Assembly (NCBI GenBank): GCA_963383645.1
Contig: OY726557.1
Span: forward strand, 127,704,103-127,768,102
Source: Muscardinus avellanarius
Lineage: Eukaryota > Chordata > Mammalia > Rodentia > Gliridae
Direction of reading: 5' to 3'
DNA: 64,000 bases
The position numbers and the translations under genes are program-made. Under the pieces are notes generated by a model. It saw nothing but the letters and a program-made list of their open reading frames with translations, was not told the DNA's origin and made no database searches. Of this stretch, positions 35,105-45,582 are shown piece by piece; positions within the stretch are counted from its first letter, which is position 1, and every line of letters starts with the position of its first letter.

Positions 35105-35989
35105 ATGGGAAAGAGGAATAATACTGGAGCAATGAATGCACACAACCCCACAACATCAGAACCCGATAAAACAGAAAATCAAAGATTTCTAGAAGATCAA
35201 ATCAGGAAAATAACTGTAGAAATAATAGAGGTGCTTCGAAAAGAACTCAGAGAGAGCCAAAAAGAGATAAAGGATGCAATTAATGAAGTAAAGGCCTCAA
35301 TTCAAAGCACAAACAACCAATTAGACCACATGGAGAACAGAATCTCGCTCTTAGAAGATGAGCAATCCAAAAATGAACGCATAGTTTCTAATCTAGAAAA
35401 AAATATCCGACAACAGAAATCTGACATTGAAGAAATATGGGCCCATTTTAAGAGAGCTAACCTAAGAATAATTGGAATAGAGGAGGGAAAAGAAAGTGAA
35501 ACCAAAGAGATCAACAATCTCTTCAAGGAAGTAATAGCAGAAAATTTTCCAGACATAGAGCAAGAGGTCGCTACACAGGTCCAGGAAACTTATAGAACTC
35601 CCTTTAGACAGGATCGGAGAAGAGGATCCCCACGCCACATAATTGTCAAAATGACCAATGTGGAAGCCAAGCAGAGAATCTTAAAGGCAACAAAAGCAAA
35701 GGGCCAAGTGACATTCAGAGGCAAACCAATTAGAATCACTCCAGACTTCCCAAACCAAGTCATGAGAGCCAGAAGGGCTTGGAGTAACATATTCCCAATT
35801 CTGAAAGAAAACAACTTCCAGCCAAAAATTTCCTACCCAGCAAAACTTTCTATCAAATTAGATGGAGAAATAAGAAGCTTCCATGACAAACAGAAACTGA
35901 AGGAATTTATGACTTCAAAAACAGCACTAGAGAAAATACTCAAAGAGATTAACTACAAAGAAGAAATAGGTAACACACTCCAGAACTAG
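35105..35989 (+). CDS. L1 ORF1 protein (RNA-binding chaperone), intact, 294 aa
   Basis: An uninterrupted frame opens upstream at 35060, but the first ATG (35105, MGKRNN) matches the usual ORF1 start. Domains by eye: N-terminal basic tail, coiled coil over about residues 40-135 (heptad-rich, ISLLEDEQSKNERI), RRM from about 143 (KRANLRIIGIEEGKE), C-terminal domain with YRTPFRQDRR, SPRHIIVKM and ISYPAKLSIK. L1 ORF1p trimerises on L1 RNA in cytoplasmic particles. It is slightly shorter than human or mouse ORF1p because of a short N-terminus. It is the only L1 ORF in the window without a break. Whether it is transcribed cannot be told. Confidence 0.85.
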   Translation: MGKRNNTGAMNAHNPTTSEPDKTENQRFLEDQIRKITVEIIEVLRKELRESQKEIKDAINEVKASIQSTNNQLDHMENRISLLEDEQSKNERIVSNLEKNIRQQKSDIEEIWAHFKRANLRIIGIEEGKESETKEINNLFKEVIAENFPDIEQEVATQVQETYRTPFRQDRRRGSPRHIIVKMTNVEAKQRILKATKAKGQVTFRGKPIRITPDFPNQVMRARRAWSNIFPILKENNFQPKISYPAKLSIKLDGEIRSFHDKQKLKEFMTSKTALEKILKEINYKEEIGNTLQN

Positions 35990-36119
35990 AGAAACAAGAG
36001 TTTCCATCCAACAGACAACTAAGATTGGTTATCTGTGGAGATTCATTATTTATGTTAGTCTTTTACCTATCTCTAAATGGTATTGTTTGCCTTTATTGTT
36101 GTTAATTTTTAGGATTTCT

Positions 36120-36735
36120 AGTTGGAATATTAATATACCTTCAGATATAGCAATTGGAAATATTTTATCCCATTCTACTAGTAACTGTTAACTCTGTTTA
36201 CATTGTCTTTGGATATACAATATTTTTTTATTTTTTAGGGAGTTTGTATACTCTTCTGTTGTCTGTGCCATTGAAATCATAACCAAGAAATCACTGCCAA
36301 TTTCAATGTTGTGAGGTTTAATGACCCAGATTTTCTCCTAAAAGTTTATAGTCTTAAGATTTATATTTAGGTCTGTTATCTATTTTGAGTTAATATTTGT
36401 ATATGGGATTAGGTAAGGGTCCAATTTTATTCTTTTCCATGTAATTATTATTTTTAAACAATATTTAGTTAAAAGATTATTATTTCCACCACCAAATGTT
36501 CGTGGAAACCTTGTCAAAAATAACTCGACAATATAGGGAAGAATTTAGCTCTAGGCTTTTATTTAACTCCAATGGTTTATATATCTGCCTTTAGAATAGT
36601 ACTACACTGTTTCAATTATTGTAGCTTTATATGGTTTCAAATCAGAAAATATATGTCTTCTAGCTTTGTTCTTTATCAAGATCGTTTTGGGTACCTAGAG
36701 TCCATATTCCATATTAGGATAGATTTTTTTCTGAA
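36120..36735 (-). mobile_element. Antisense old-L1 ORF2 piece carried inside unit 1
   Basis: On the plus strand AATATTTTATCCCATTCTAC, ATCTATTTTGAGTTAATATT, CACTGTTTCAATTATTGTAG and ATTTTTTTCTGAAAAAT-type words are the reverse of an old L1 ORF2 segment. The same piece with the same ends is present in unit 2 (38705-39325). It was therefore captured before the two units were made. Confidence 0.75.
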
Positions 36736-37721
36736 AAATAAATATATAAATATATGATAGTTTCACCTAAAAAATAGAAAAAAATATTCTCTGGTAAGAA
36801 AGAAAGCAAAAAGAAATATTGAAATGTTATCTTTAAGTCATCAAAAGCTTGGTATCAGACAAATGAAACTGTTATGTGAGATTATCATTTTTAAGTTTAG
36901 ATAAATTGCCATAATACTAGATGTCAACTACTAAGCCAAGCATGGGAGGGAGGGATAGGGAGAGAATGGGGTGGGGATTGGGTGGGGGCTGACTGGGATA
37001 AGTGTGCATGTATGTCTACAAAAGTTTGTATCCTACTATGATGTATGAATACAGTGCACCAATAAAAATAAAAAATAAAAATAAAAAAAATAAAAAAAAG
37101 AAACCTGCAAAAAAAAGAAAAAAAAAAAAGACCAACACACTCAACAGCCCACCAGGCTCCAGAGAGGAACAGCGGACAGCAAGCCAAGGTGAGCCGCTGA
37201 GGAACAGCCGGGCGGAATTTGGCAGATTTTTCAGTGCAGAGAGCATCTAAAGCTCCCAGGGGCTGGGCTCAGCACACCCTGCAGGGACTCAGAATAGAGC
37301 TCAAAACCAGAGAAGAAATACACCAGCCTCACGGCCAAGAGTGTGGCAGTGGTGCCATATTGCCACCGGCGGCAGAAGCAGCGAATTAACCGAGTCCACT
37401 ACAGCTCCAATCGGCGCACTCAACAACAGTGAGTCAAATTGCGGCCTCTAGAGGAGAAATCCCAGTACTGCACTCCCAGGGACTTGACCCAGTCGGGGAG
37501 TGGTGGTGGCAGAGATATCACACCATAGGAGAACGCCCAACCTGGCACCTCTCATGATCTAAAGCAGCCTCGATTGACTCCCTGGGTCTGAGACTCTACG
37601 ATACAACACAGTAAAGGAGTAGTGGGGACTGAGATACCACCGACTTGAGATCCAGAGTACCTTAAGTGAAGTCGTAGTGACCCAAAGGAAGAACCCAGAG
37701 AAGGCACAAACTTCCGAAATC

Positions 37722-38606
37722 ATGGGAAAGAGGAATAACAATGGAGCAATGAATGCCCACAACCCTACAACATCAGAACCTGATAAAACAGAAATTCAGA
37801 GATTTCTAGAAGATCAAATCAGGAAAATAACTGTAGACATAATAGAGGTGTTTCGAAAAGAACTCAGAGAGACCCAAAAAGAGATAAAGGATGCAATTAA
37901 TGAAGTAAAGGCCTCAATTCAAAGTACCAACAACCAATTAGACCACAGGGAGAATAGAATCTCACTCTTAGAAGATGAGCACTCCAAAAATGAACGCATA
38001 GTTTCTAATTCAGAAAAAAATATCCGGCAGCAGGAATCTGACATTGAAGAAATATGGGCCTATTTTAAGAGAGCTAACCTAAGAATAATTGGAATAGAGG
38101 AGGGAAAAGAAGATGAAACCAAAGGGATCAACAATCTCTTCAAGGAAGTAGTAGCAGAACATTTTCCAAACATAGAGGAAGAGGTCGATACACATAATCT
38201 CCCTTTAGACAGGATCGGAGAAGAGACATAATTGTCAAAATGACCAATGTGGAAGCCAAGTAGAGAATCATAAAGGCAACAAAAACAAAGGGCCAAGTGA
38301 CATTCAGAGGCAAATTAATTAGAATCACTCCAGACTTCCCAAAGCATGAGAGCCAGAAGGGCTTGGAGTAGCATATTCCAAAGTCTGAAAGAAAACAACT
38401 TGCAGCCAAAAATTTCCTACCCAGCAAAACTTTCTATCAAATTAGATGGGGAAATAAGAAGCATCCATGACAAACAGAAACTGAAGGAATTTATGTCTTC
38501 AAAACCAGCACTAGAGAAAATACTCAAAGAGATTAACTACAAAGAAGAAATAGGTAATACACACCACAACCAGAGAAACAAGATTTTCCATCCAACAGAC
38601 AACTAA
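37722..38606 (+). pseudogene. L1 ORF1, broken copy in unit 2
   Basis: Starts MGKRNNNGAMN like unit 1. The first frame ends at 38231, after a deletion in the region of unit 1's QVQETYRTPFR and loss of the PRHIIVK frame. A stop (TAG for CAG) follows at the EAKQ position, and a second small deletion lies near 38343. The last part reopens at 38346 and reads past the normal stop to 38606. Dead copy. Confidence 0.88.
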
Positions 38607-38704
38607 GATTGGTTATCTGTGGAGATTCATTATTTATGTTAGTCTTTTACCTATCTCTAAATTGTATTGTTTGCTTTTATTGTTGCTAATTTTTAGGATT
38701 TCTA

Positions 38705-39325
38705 GTTGGAATATTAATATACCTTCAGATATCGCATTTGGAAATATTTTATCCCATTCTATCAGTAACTTTTAACTCTGTTTACATTGTCTTTGGATAT
38801 AAAATATTTTATTTTTTAGGAAGTTTGTTTACCCTTCTGTTGCCTGTGCCAATGAAATCATATCCAAGAAATCACTGCCAATTTCAGTGTTGTGAGGTTT
38901 TATGACCCAGATTTTTTTCTAAAAGTTTATAGTCTTAAGATTTATATTTAGGTCTTTTATCTATTTTGAGTTAATATTTGTATATGGGGTTAGGTAAGGG
39001 TCCAGTTTTATTCTTTTTCATGTAAGTATTATTTTTCAACAATATTTAGTTAAAATATTATTATTGCCTCCACCAAATGTTTGTGGAAACCTTGTCAAAA
39101 ATAGCTTGACAATATATGGAACAATTTATCTCTAGGCTTTTATTTAACTCCAATGGCTTATATATCTGCCTTTAGGACAGTACTACACTGTTTCAATTAT
39201 TGTAGCTTTATATGGTTTGAAATCAGAAAATATACTTCTCATAGCTTTGTTGTTTTTCGAGATCATTTTGGGTATCTAGAGTTCATATTCCATATTAGGA
39301 TAGTTTTTTTTCTGAAAAATAAATA
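38705..39325 (-). mobile_element. Antisense old-L1 ORF2 piece carried inside unit 2
   Basis: Counterpart of 36120-36735, with the same order of words and the same junctions to the flanking composite sequence. Small differences are spread evenly. Confidence 0.75.
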
Positions 39326-39668
39326 AATATATGATAGTGTCACCTAAAAAAAAAAAAAGAAAAAATATTCTCTGGTAAGAAAGAAAGCAAAAAGAAATAT
39401 TGAAATGTTATCTTTAAGTCATCAAAAGCTTGGTATCAGACAAATGAAACTGTTATGTGAGATTATCATTTTTAATTTTGGATAAATTGCTATAATACTA
39501 GATGTCAACCACTAAGCCAAGCATGGGAAAAAGGAATGGGGAGGGAACAGGGTGGGGATCAGGTAGGGGCTAACTGGGCGATGTGTGCATGTATGTCTAC
39601 AAAAGATTTTTTTTATCCCACTATGATGTATGAATACAGTGCACCAATAAAAAAATGTATTACCTTTA

Positions 39669-39683
39669 AAAAATGTCTTATGA
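39669..39683 (+). repeat. Target-site duplication, right copy
   Basis: AAAAATGTCTTATGA, matching 34349-34363. It lies just after the A-rich tail of unit 2 (which carries a short TGTATTACCTTT insertion). Confidence 0.88.
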
Positions 39684-39880
39684 AATCCATACTTGTTATA
39701 TTAATAGTAGACAAGTCATTTTCATTGCTGTATAACATTACCCTGTATAAACATAATTCAATTTATCTATTCTACTCTTGGTAGACATTTTAGTTGTATC
39801 CATTAGTGATTATTGCAAGTAAAACTTCTATTAATGTTTCTGTGTTTAATTTCTCAACACATGGGTCATATGCTATTACA
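39684..39880 (-). mobile_element. Ancient L1 3'UTR, antisense, right of the composite insertion
   Basis: GTCATTTTCATTGCTGTATA, GTAGACATTTTAGTTGTATC and CAACACATGGGTCATATGCT are typical of antisense old L1M 3' ends. Continues 34020-34348. Confidence 0.5.
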
Positions 39881-39883
39881 ATT

Positions 39884-40210
39884 AGTAGATGGGTTGGTTC
39901 ACTTAGCCTGGTTCTGGAGTCTGGAAAGTCCAAACTCAAGGCACTAACAGATTCAGTGTATGGATTCACTTCCAGGTTTATAGACACCTATCTTATTAGA
40001 GTAACCTCACATCATAGAAATGGTGAAGAAGTTCTTTGTGGTCAGTCCTTTTATAACATACTAATCCCATACATGGAGGTGGGTGGGGGGGCTCTACCCT
40101 CATGACTTAATTACTTCCCTAATGCCCCATCTCCAAATAAGATCACATTTAGGATTAGTTATCATCATATGAATTTGGGGAAACATAAATATTCAGTCTA
40201 TAATAGCAGG
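39884..40210 (-). mobile_element. MaLR-type LTR remnant
   Basis: CCTGGTTCTGGAGTCTGGAA, AAGGCACTAACAGATTCAGT, TACCCTCATGACTTAATTAC and TGCCCCATCTCCAAATAAGA resemble antisense MaLR LTR sequence. A similar piece lies at 58322-58622. Confidence 0.45.
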
Positions 40211-40755
40211 TAATGCCCAGGGAGAGACATAATTTGAGAGACTTTTTTTTTTTACTGTGTGCAAATTGGTGCAGTTTCAATAAGAAATTGCAACATATAT
40301 TATGCATGTGTTAATTTCTTGACCCCAAACATATAGCTGCTGTTCGCCCCTTGGTTTTTTCACCCTTGCCTATGGGGTAGCCACCTCTACTGGCTACTCT
40401 GTCTAGCCACCTTGTTTTGTGAACCAATGCAAATAACAATAATAATTGGCAAACATTCTCTTTGTTAGACCTATTTGATTTCTATCCTGCACAAGCTAAA
40501 AGACCTGCAAAGCTGCTGGCATTAGTTCTAATTGTTATGCTATCATAATTAGATAATTACCATTTATCAACTTTTCATTTGTGATTAGTGTTTTTGTGTC
40601 TTGAGAAAATTCACCATATCATAAGTTTCTATAGTAATTTATGGAAATCATGTATTTATAATGTGGAGTTTACTTTGGCAAGTGAAATGAGGGTAGAGTG
40701 AATTTTCACGTTTTAAATGTAGATATATGATTGAATAACATCTTTTCCTAAAGAA
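40211..40755. other. Unique DNA
   Basis: No repeat or coding feature recognised. Confidence 0.4.
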
Positions 40756-40759
40756 CCAG

Positions 40760-40852
40760 ATTTTATTTTTACAATGGTTGACATAACACTTTGTCATAAA
40801 TCAGGTATGGGTCTGAAGTTAGTCAATCTATTATGTTCAATGTATCTAAGAC

Positions 40853-40886
<34 letters not shown>

Positions 40887-41420
40887 GCAGTACAGGGGAT
40901 GGAACTCAGGGACATTCATCTCTGAGCTATAACCCCAACTTTATTCTTTTTTTTTTTCTTTTGAAAGTGTATCACTGAGTTGCAAAGGGCCTCACTAAGT
41001 AGCTGAGGCTGGCAGGAATCACTATCCACCAGTCTCAGCCTCTGGAATGCTAGGATTAAAATCCTGTGCCACCATGCCTGGCTCAAGACTACACTCTTAA
41101 AATTACTGGGGTCTTCATATCTGATAAAATAAGTTTTTCCCCTTTCTTTGCCTAAAGAATATTTCATGATTTTTATTGTTTTGCATTTCCAAATGAATTT
41201 TAGAAAGGGCTTACAAATTTCTACAAAATAGTCTCTGAAGATTTTTTAATAGGATTTTGTTTGATACATAAATCAATTTGGTATAATTAACATGCTTACA
41301 AGTGTTCAAAATCTTGAACTTATTCTATTCCCATATTTATGCTTTCCTTCTTCTTAGTGATATTTTATATTTTTCTAGAAGGGGATATTGTTATATGTAT
41401 TTCTATGTTTTCTCATGCTA
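40760..41420 (-). mobile_element. Ancient L1 fragment, antisense, split by a SINE
   Basis: GTTTTGCATTTCCAAATGAA, TACAAATTTCTACAAAATAG and AATCTTGAACTTATTCTATT are the reversed equivalent of the L1 ORF2 connection region. The piece before the SINE (AAATCAGGTATGGGTCTGAA) is collinear with it. Confidence 0.5.
40853..41084 (-). repeat. SINE, B1-ID type, with (ATT)n tail
   Basis: (ATT)n at 40853-40886 is the modified reversed tail. The ID tail (GAACTCAGGGACATTCATCT) and B1 head (GTGCCACCATGCCTGGCTCA) follow. The linker holds an extra T-run at 40947-40960. Confidence 0.85.
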
Positions 41421-41909
41421 TGATATTATATTATTCAGAAAGGAACATTAAAATAAATAAACCAATAAATATTGAAAAAATGGATCAAAAAGCTACTGCA
41501 AGTAAATCAGAGGGGAAAAAAGGAGGGGGGACCCATCTGAACATTTGAAAACTTGAATTTATGGTAATAATATTATTAAAAAACAAGCATTACATCACAT
41601 AACATCATACACTGGTAAATTAATTATGAAAAAGTAAGAAATATTAATCATGAACACAAGTGGACCTTTCCATACACCCCTAATATATTCAATAGTATCT
41701 GTCTGAACTGAAATAATAAGCAGATGAATCAAAAAGTTTTGAATAACCTCTTTCAGAAAATGATAGCGCTAACAAACAAAACATAAGTAATAATTTAACC
41801 ACAAAAGCCATAAATTTGTTAATCCTCAAGCAACTATGCATGTAATTAGACCTGTACTAAGCCTCCTGGTAATGTGATACCTGATCAGGTAATTTGATAC
41901 CTGATAAAT
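41421..41909. other. Unassigned AT-rich DNA
   Basis: No family recognised; lies between an ancient antisense L1 and the L1 at 41926. Confidence 0.4.
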
Positions 41910-41925
41910 AGAAAGTGCTTTGTTG

Positions 41926-43307
41926 AATTCACACATCTTTAGCCAATTAATCTTTGACAAAGGGGCCAAACTCATATGCTGGAGAAAAGACAGCCTTTTC
42001 AACAAATGGTGCTGGAAGAACTGGCTAACCATTTGTAAAAAGATGGAACTAAACCCCTATATCTCACCATGCACAGGAATCAACTCGAGATGGATCAAAG
42101 ATTTAGAAATTAGACCTGAGACTTTGAAGTTAGTAGAGGAGAGCATAGGCTCAACACTACAACATATTGGCACAGGCAGTAACTTTCTCAACAAAACCTC
42201 CAAAGCTCGGGAAATTAAAGCAAGAATTAACAAGTGGGATAGCAGCAAACTAAAAAGTTTCCTCTCATCAAAGGAAACCATTAATAACCTAAAGAGGAAG
42301 CCTATAGAATGGGAAAAGATCTTTACCAGCCACCGCTCTGATAGGGGCTAATATCCAGAATATATAAAGAGCTCAAAAGACTGTATACTAGCAAAACAAA
42401 CAACCCAATCAAGATATGGGCAAATGAACTAAATAGACATTTCACAAAAGAAGAGATACAAAGAGCCAATAGATACATGAAAAGATGTTCTACATCACTG
42501 GCCATCAGGGAGATGCAAATCAAAACTACACTGAGATTCCATCTAACCCCAGTCAGAGTGGCAAGCATAAAGAAATCAAACAACAACAAATTCTGGCGAG
42601 GATGTGGGGAAAGAGGAACTCTTTTACACTGTTGGTGGGAATGCAAACTAGTTCAACCACTATGGAGATCTGTGTGGAGATTCCTAAGAAAGGTGGGATC
42701 CACCATATGATCCAGCTCTACCACTCCTGGGTATCTTTCCAAAGGGGTTGAATTCAGAGAACTACAGCAACATATGCATACCTATATTCATAGCAGCACA
42801 ATTCGTAATAGCCAAAATATGGAACCAACCCAGATCTCCATCAACAGATGAATGGATAGCAAAACTGTGGGAAATACACACAATGGAATTCTATTCAGCC
42901 ATAAAGAAGAACAAAATTATATCATTTTCAAGAAGATGGAAAGCTCTGGAGAACATTATGTTAAGTGAGATCAGCCAAGCACAGAAGGAGAAGGTACATA
43001 TGTTTCCTCTAATATGCCCAAACTAGGAAACACAGAGGATACCAGTGGGACTCCAGATAATGGAGGGGAAATACCAGCAAAATCTGAATGGAAAGATAGG
43101 AGAGGAGGAAGGCTGATCTTGATTAATGAGGGTCTACATCTGAATATGTGTAAAATTATGAATATGACATGGTTAACCTAGACAACCATTGGTGGGAGGG
43201 GGGAAGGGAAAATGGGGACAGGAGGGAGAGGGCACCAAATATAGTTTAAATGTATACCATTTATGTTCAATAAAATTTTGTTTAAAAAATAGAGAAAAAG
43301 AAAAAAA
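41926..43307 (+). mobile_element. L1, 5'-truncated, sense, with perfect target-site duplication
   Basis: Begins within late ORF2 and runs through the 3'UTR to AATAAAATTTTG and an A-rich tail. It is flanked by the 16-bp AGAAAGTGCTTTGTTG at 41910-41925 and 43308-43323. Its 3'UTR (TACCATTTATGTTCAATAAA) differs from the one at 4311, indicating another L1 lineage. The last ORF2 part is in pieces 41920-42351, 42477-42710 and 42748-43026. It is broken, but the conserved [15 protein letters not shown] region is visible. Confidence 0.92.
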
Positions 43308-43469
43308 AGAAAGTGCTTTGTTGTAAGCACACATGAAACATAAAAACAAACCATTAATTAGGCTTTAAAATTTTTTAGGAATTCCAAATGTTCCAAATGC
43401 ATGTAGATAAATATCAATGCAATAAAATTAAAATAGGAACAAAAGGAAGACCTTTAAATTCCATGAGTG

Positions 43470-43672
43470 TAGCTGGGCATGGTGGCACACATCTATAATT
43501 TTAGTACTTAGGAGATGAGACAGGAGGATGGCAGATTTGAGAACAATCTCAGCAACTTAGCAAGAGCCTGTTTCAAATTAAAAAATAAGAAGGTCTGATG
43601 GTGTATCTCAGAGGCAAAATACCCTTGGGTTCAATTTCCAGTACTAAAAAAAAAAAAAAAGGAAAAAAAAGA
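43470..43672 (+). repeat. SINE, B1-ID type
   Basis: AGCTGGGCATGGTGGCACAC head, AGAGGCAAAATACCCTTGGG tail, then a long A-rich end (43646-43672). Moderately diverged. Confidence 0.87.
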
Positions 43673-43889
43673 AATAGAAATAAAATATCTATGAGTTTGG
43701 ACTGGGTAAAATTTTTTTAAAAAGGATTGAATTCACTCTCTCACCTGAAATCACTATAGAAATAACAAGATATTTAAAAAGTGGTTACCAACACACTGGA
43801 CATCAGGTGACAAAGGGAAATCCCTTAAAGATGGAGAAAAAAAAATGTTGTGAACACTAGAACTATCCACCTGGAATTAGGTTCCAAGA

Positions 43890-44107
43890 TGGTGCCCAAG
43901 AGGGGTGGAACTCAGAGGCTATCCCAGACCTATTTCATATTTTATTTTAATATTATATTATTATATTTTATTTGGAAACAGGAAATTTAAATTTTATTTT
44001 ATTAATTTGCTGAGAGCCTCACTAAGTAGCTGGCTTCAAACCTCTGCGATCCTCCTGTCTCAGCCTCTGAAGCTTGGGGATTACAAGCGTGTGCCACCAC
44101 ACCTGGC
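43890..44107 (-). repeat. SINE, degraded, with internal AT-rich expansion
   Basis: The B1 head end (CTCAGCCTCTGAAGCTTGGG, TGTGCCACCACACCTGGCCC) is clear. The tail side is truncated after CAGACCTATTTCATATTTTA, and the linker is expanded with repeated TTTTATT units. Confidence 0.75.
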
Positions 44108-44294
44108 CCCAAGAGTCTTTTTTAATTGGGAAAACTGACCTAGGAGTCCAGAGAAACCTAAGAAGCTAGAGAAATTACAATAAAAAAAGTTCTCACTGAC
44201 CCAAGAAGCTCAATGCATTCCAAGTACAAGAAATATAGAAAGGTGTATAGAAATCAATATACTTAAAATCAGAGATAAAGAAAAAATTTAATGT

Positions 44295-44475
44295 TTTTAA
44301 TTCCAGTACTAGGGAGACTGAGACAGAAGGATTGCAGATTCGTGGCCAGTCTCAGAAACTATGGGAGGCCCTCCGCAATTAAGTGAGTCCCTGTTTCAAA
44401 ATAATAAATAAAATAGGACTGGAGGTATAGCGCAGAGGTATAATGGCCATGGGCTCCTTACTCATTCCCAACTCT
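44295..44475 (+). repeat. SINE, B1-ID type, 5'-truncated
   Basis: Starts at AATTCCAGTACTAGGGAGAC. B1 body and ID tail (AGCGCAGAGGTATAATGGCC) are present and the 3' end is degraded. Confidence 0.8.
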
Positions 44476-44585
44476 CCTTTATAAAGGATAGAAAAAAATG
44501 AACATTATATACAGAGTAACAAAGAGGAAGATAGCATATTTCTTATAAAATGACTCAAGAGAGACAGTGGAAGACCATCTTTTTA

Positions 44586-45547
44586 AAAAATTTTATTGTT
44601 GCATTATATTCATACACATAATGGGGTAAAAAAAACTTGTGTAGACATACATGCACACATCACCCACTTAGCCCCCACCCAGTCCCCACTCCCCTCCCTC
44701 CCCATTCCTTCCTCCCATCCTTGGCTTATTGGTTGACTACTATATGAATAAGTACATCTTGTGCTTTAGAGAGTTTCCTTCTTCCCCCCTCTCATCGCCA
44801 AAGTTAGGTTGTCTTGTTTGCTCCTCTATAGCCTTTCCTTTTTCATCTAGAGGTCCTCCTATGACCCATTTCTCCTTAGCTTTCACATATTAGGAAAAGC
44901 ATCCACTTTCTTATTTTTTGTGACTAACTAATCTAACTTAGCACAATGTCCTCCAGTTCCATCAATTTCCCTGTAAATGATGCAATTATGTTTTTTTAAA
45001 TGGCTGAGTAAAATTCCATTGTGTACATATCCCACAGTTTTGTAATCCATTCATCTGTTGATGGACATCTTGGCTGGTTCCATAGTTTGGCTATGGTGAA
45101 TTGTGCAGCTATGAACATAGATACACATGCATTAGTTTGGTAGTTTGGTTTCTTTTCTTTTGGGTAGATACCCAGAAGTGGTATTGCTGGATCAAATGGT
45201 AGATTTGTTCCCATTCTTCTGAAGATTCTCCATACTGTTTTCCAAAGTGGTTGCAAAAATTTGCAATCCCACCAACAGTGTTTTAGAGTTCCCACTTCTC
45301 CACATCTGTTGTTGTTTGTGTTTTGAATGATTGCCATTCCAGTTGGAGTAAGGTGAAATCTCAGGGTAGTTTTGATTTGCATCTCGCTGATTGCCAATAA
45401 TGCTGAGCATTTCTTCATGCATGTATTGGCCATTTGAATTTCTTCTTTTGTGAAGTGTCTATTTAGTTCACTTGACCATTTTTTTTAATTAGATTTATTT
45501 TTTAGTGTTGAGTTTCTTGAGTTCTCTATGTATTCTAGATATTAGTC
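44586..45547 (-). mobile_element. L1, 5'-truncated, antisense, with 5S rRNA at its 5' junction
   Basis: 3'UTR (GTTGCATTATATTCATACAC on the plus strand) to late ORF2 (ORF piece 45433-44996, 145 codons, ending FYSAI). It is close to the copy at 4256-8535. The duplication AGACCATCTTTT(T)AAA is at 44572-44586 and 45583-45597. Between the L1 end and the right duplication lies a 5S rRNA segment, listed separately. Confidence 0.92.
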
Positions 45548-45582
45548 TATGGCCAAACTACCCTGAATGCCCCGATCTCTTC
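45545..45582 (+). pseudogene. 5S rRNA 5' fragment fused to an L1 insertion
   Basis: GTCTATGGCCAAACTACCCT followed by GAATGCCCCGATCTCTTC corresponds to the first ~39 nt of vertebrate 5S rRNA (human: GTCTACGGCCATACCACCCT...), with about five substitutions and a 1-nt deletion. It starts exactly at the 5S 5' end, overlaps the L1 by GTC, and stops at the right target-site duplication. It is inverted relative to the L1. It is too short to be a gene. Confidence 0.8.

Larger units (their letters stand above)
34364..37130 (+). mobile_element. Composite ORF1-only L1 derivative, unit 1
   Basis: Layout: L1-like 5'UTR (34364-35104, starting with a CCAGGAGGATGGCGACGGAG-type L1 start), intact ORF1, and about 34 bp of L1 inter-ORF DNA ending CAGACAACTAAG at 36023. 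Foreign sequence follows from 36024, including an antisense piece of an older L1 (about 36120-36735). Unassigned DNA then runs to ~36925, followed by the last ~140 bp of the L1 3'UTR (CTAAGCCAAGCATGGGAGGG ... GTGCACCAATAAAAATAAAA) and an A-rich tail. ORF2 is absent. The structure is reminiscent of HAL1. It would depend on ORF2p from other L1s to move. Confidence 0.85.
37131..39668 (+). mobile_element. Composite ORF1-only L1 derivative, unit 2
   Basis: Same organisation as unit 1: 5'UTR, ORF1, break at CAGACAACTAAG (38607), antisense old-L1 piece, unassigned segment, L1 3'UTR end and A-rich tail. Unit 2 starts in the A tail of unit 1 at GACCAACACACTCAACAGCC. Its 5'UTR includes about 120 bp (37163-37285) absent from unit 1 and lacks unit 1's first ~240 bp. 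The rest aligns with only a few differences per line. It is therefore a sister copy of the family, not a simple recent duplicate of unit 1. Confidence 0.82.

Noticed and set aside
34364..39668. Ordinary full-length L1 with an unusual 5' end
   Set aside because: There is no ORF2 reading frame in the sense direction; the only ORF2-like sequence is antisense and older.
45545..45582. Functional 5S rRNA gene
   Set aside because: Only the first ~39 nt are present and mutated; the internal promoter region of 5S is missing.
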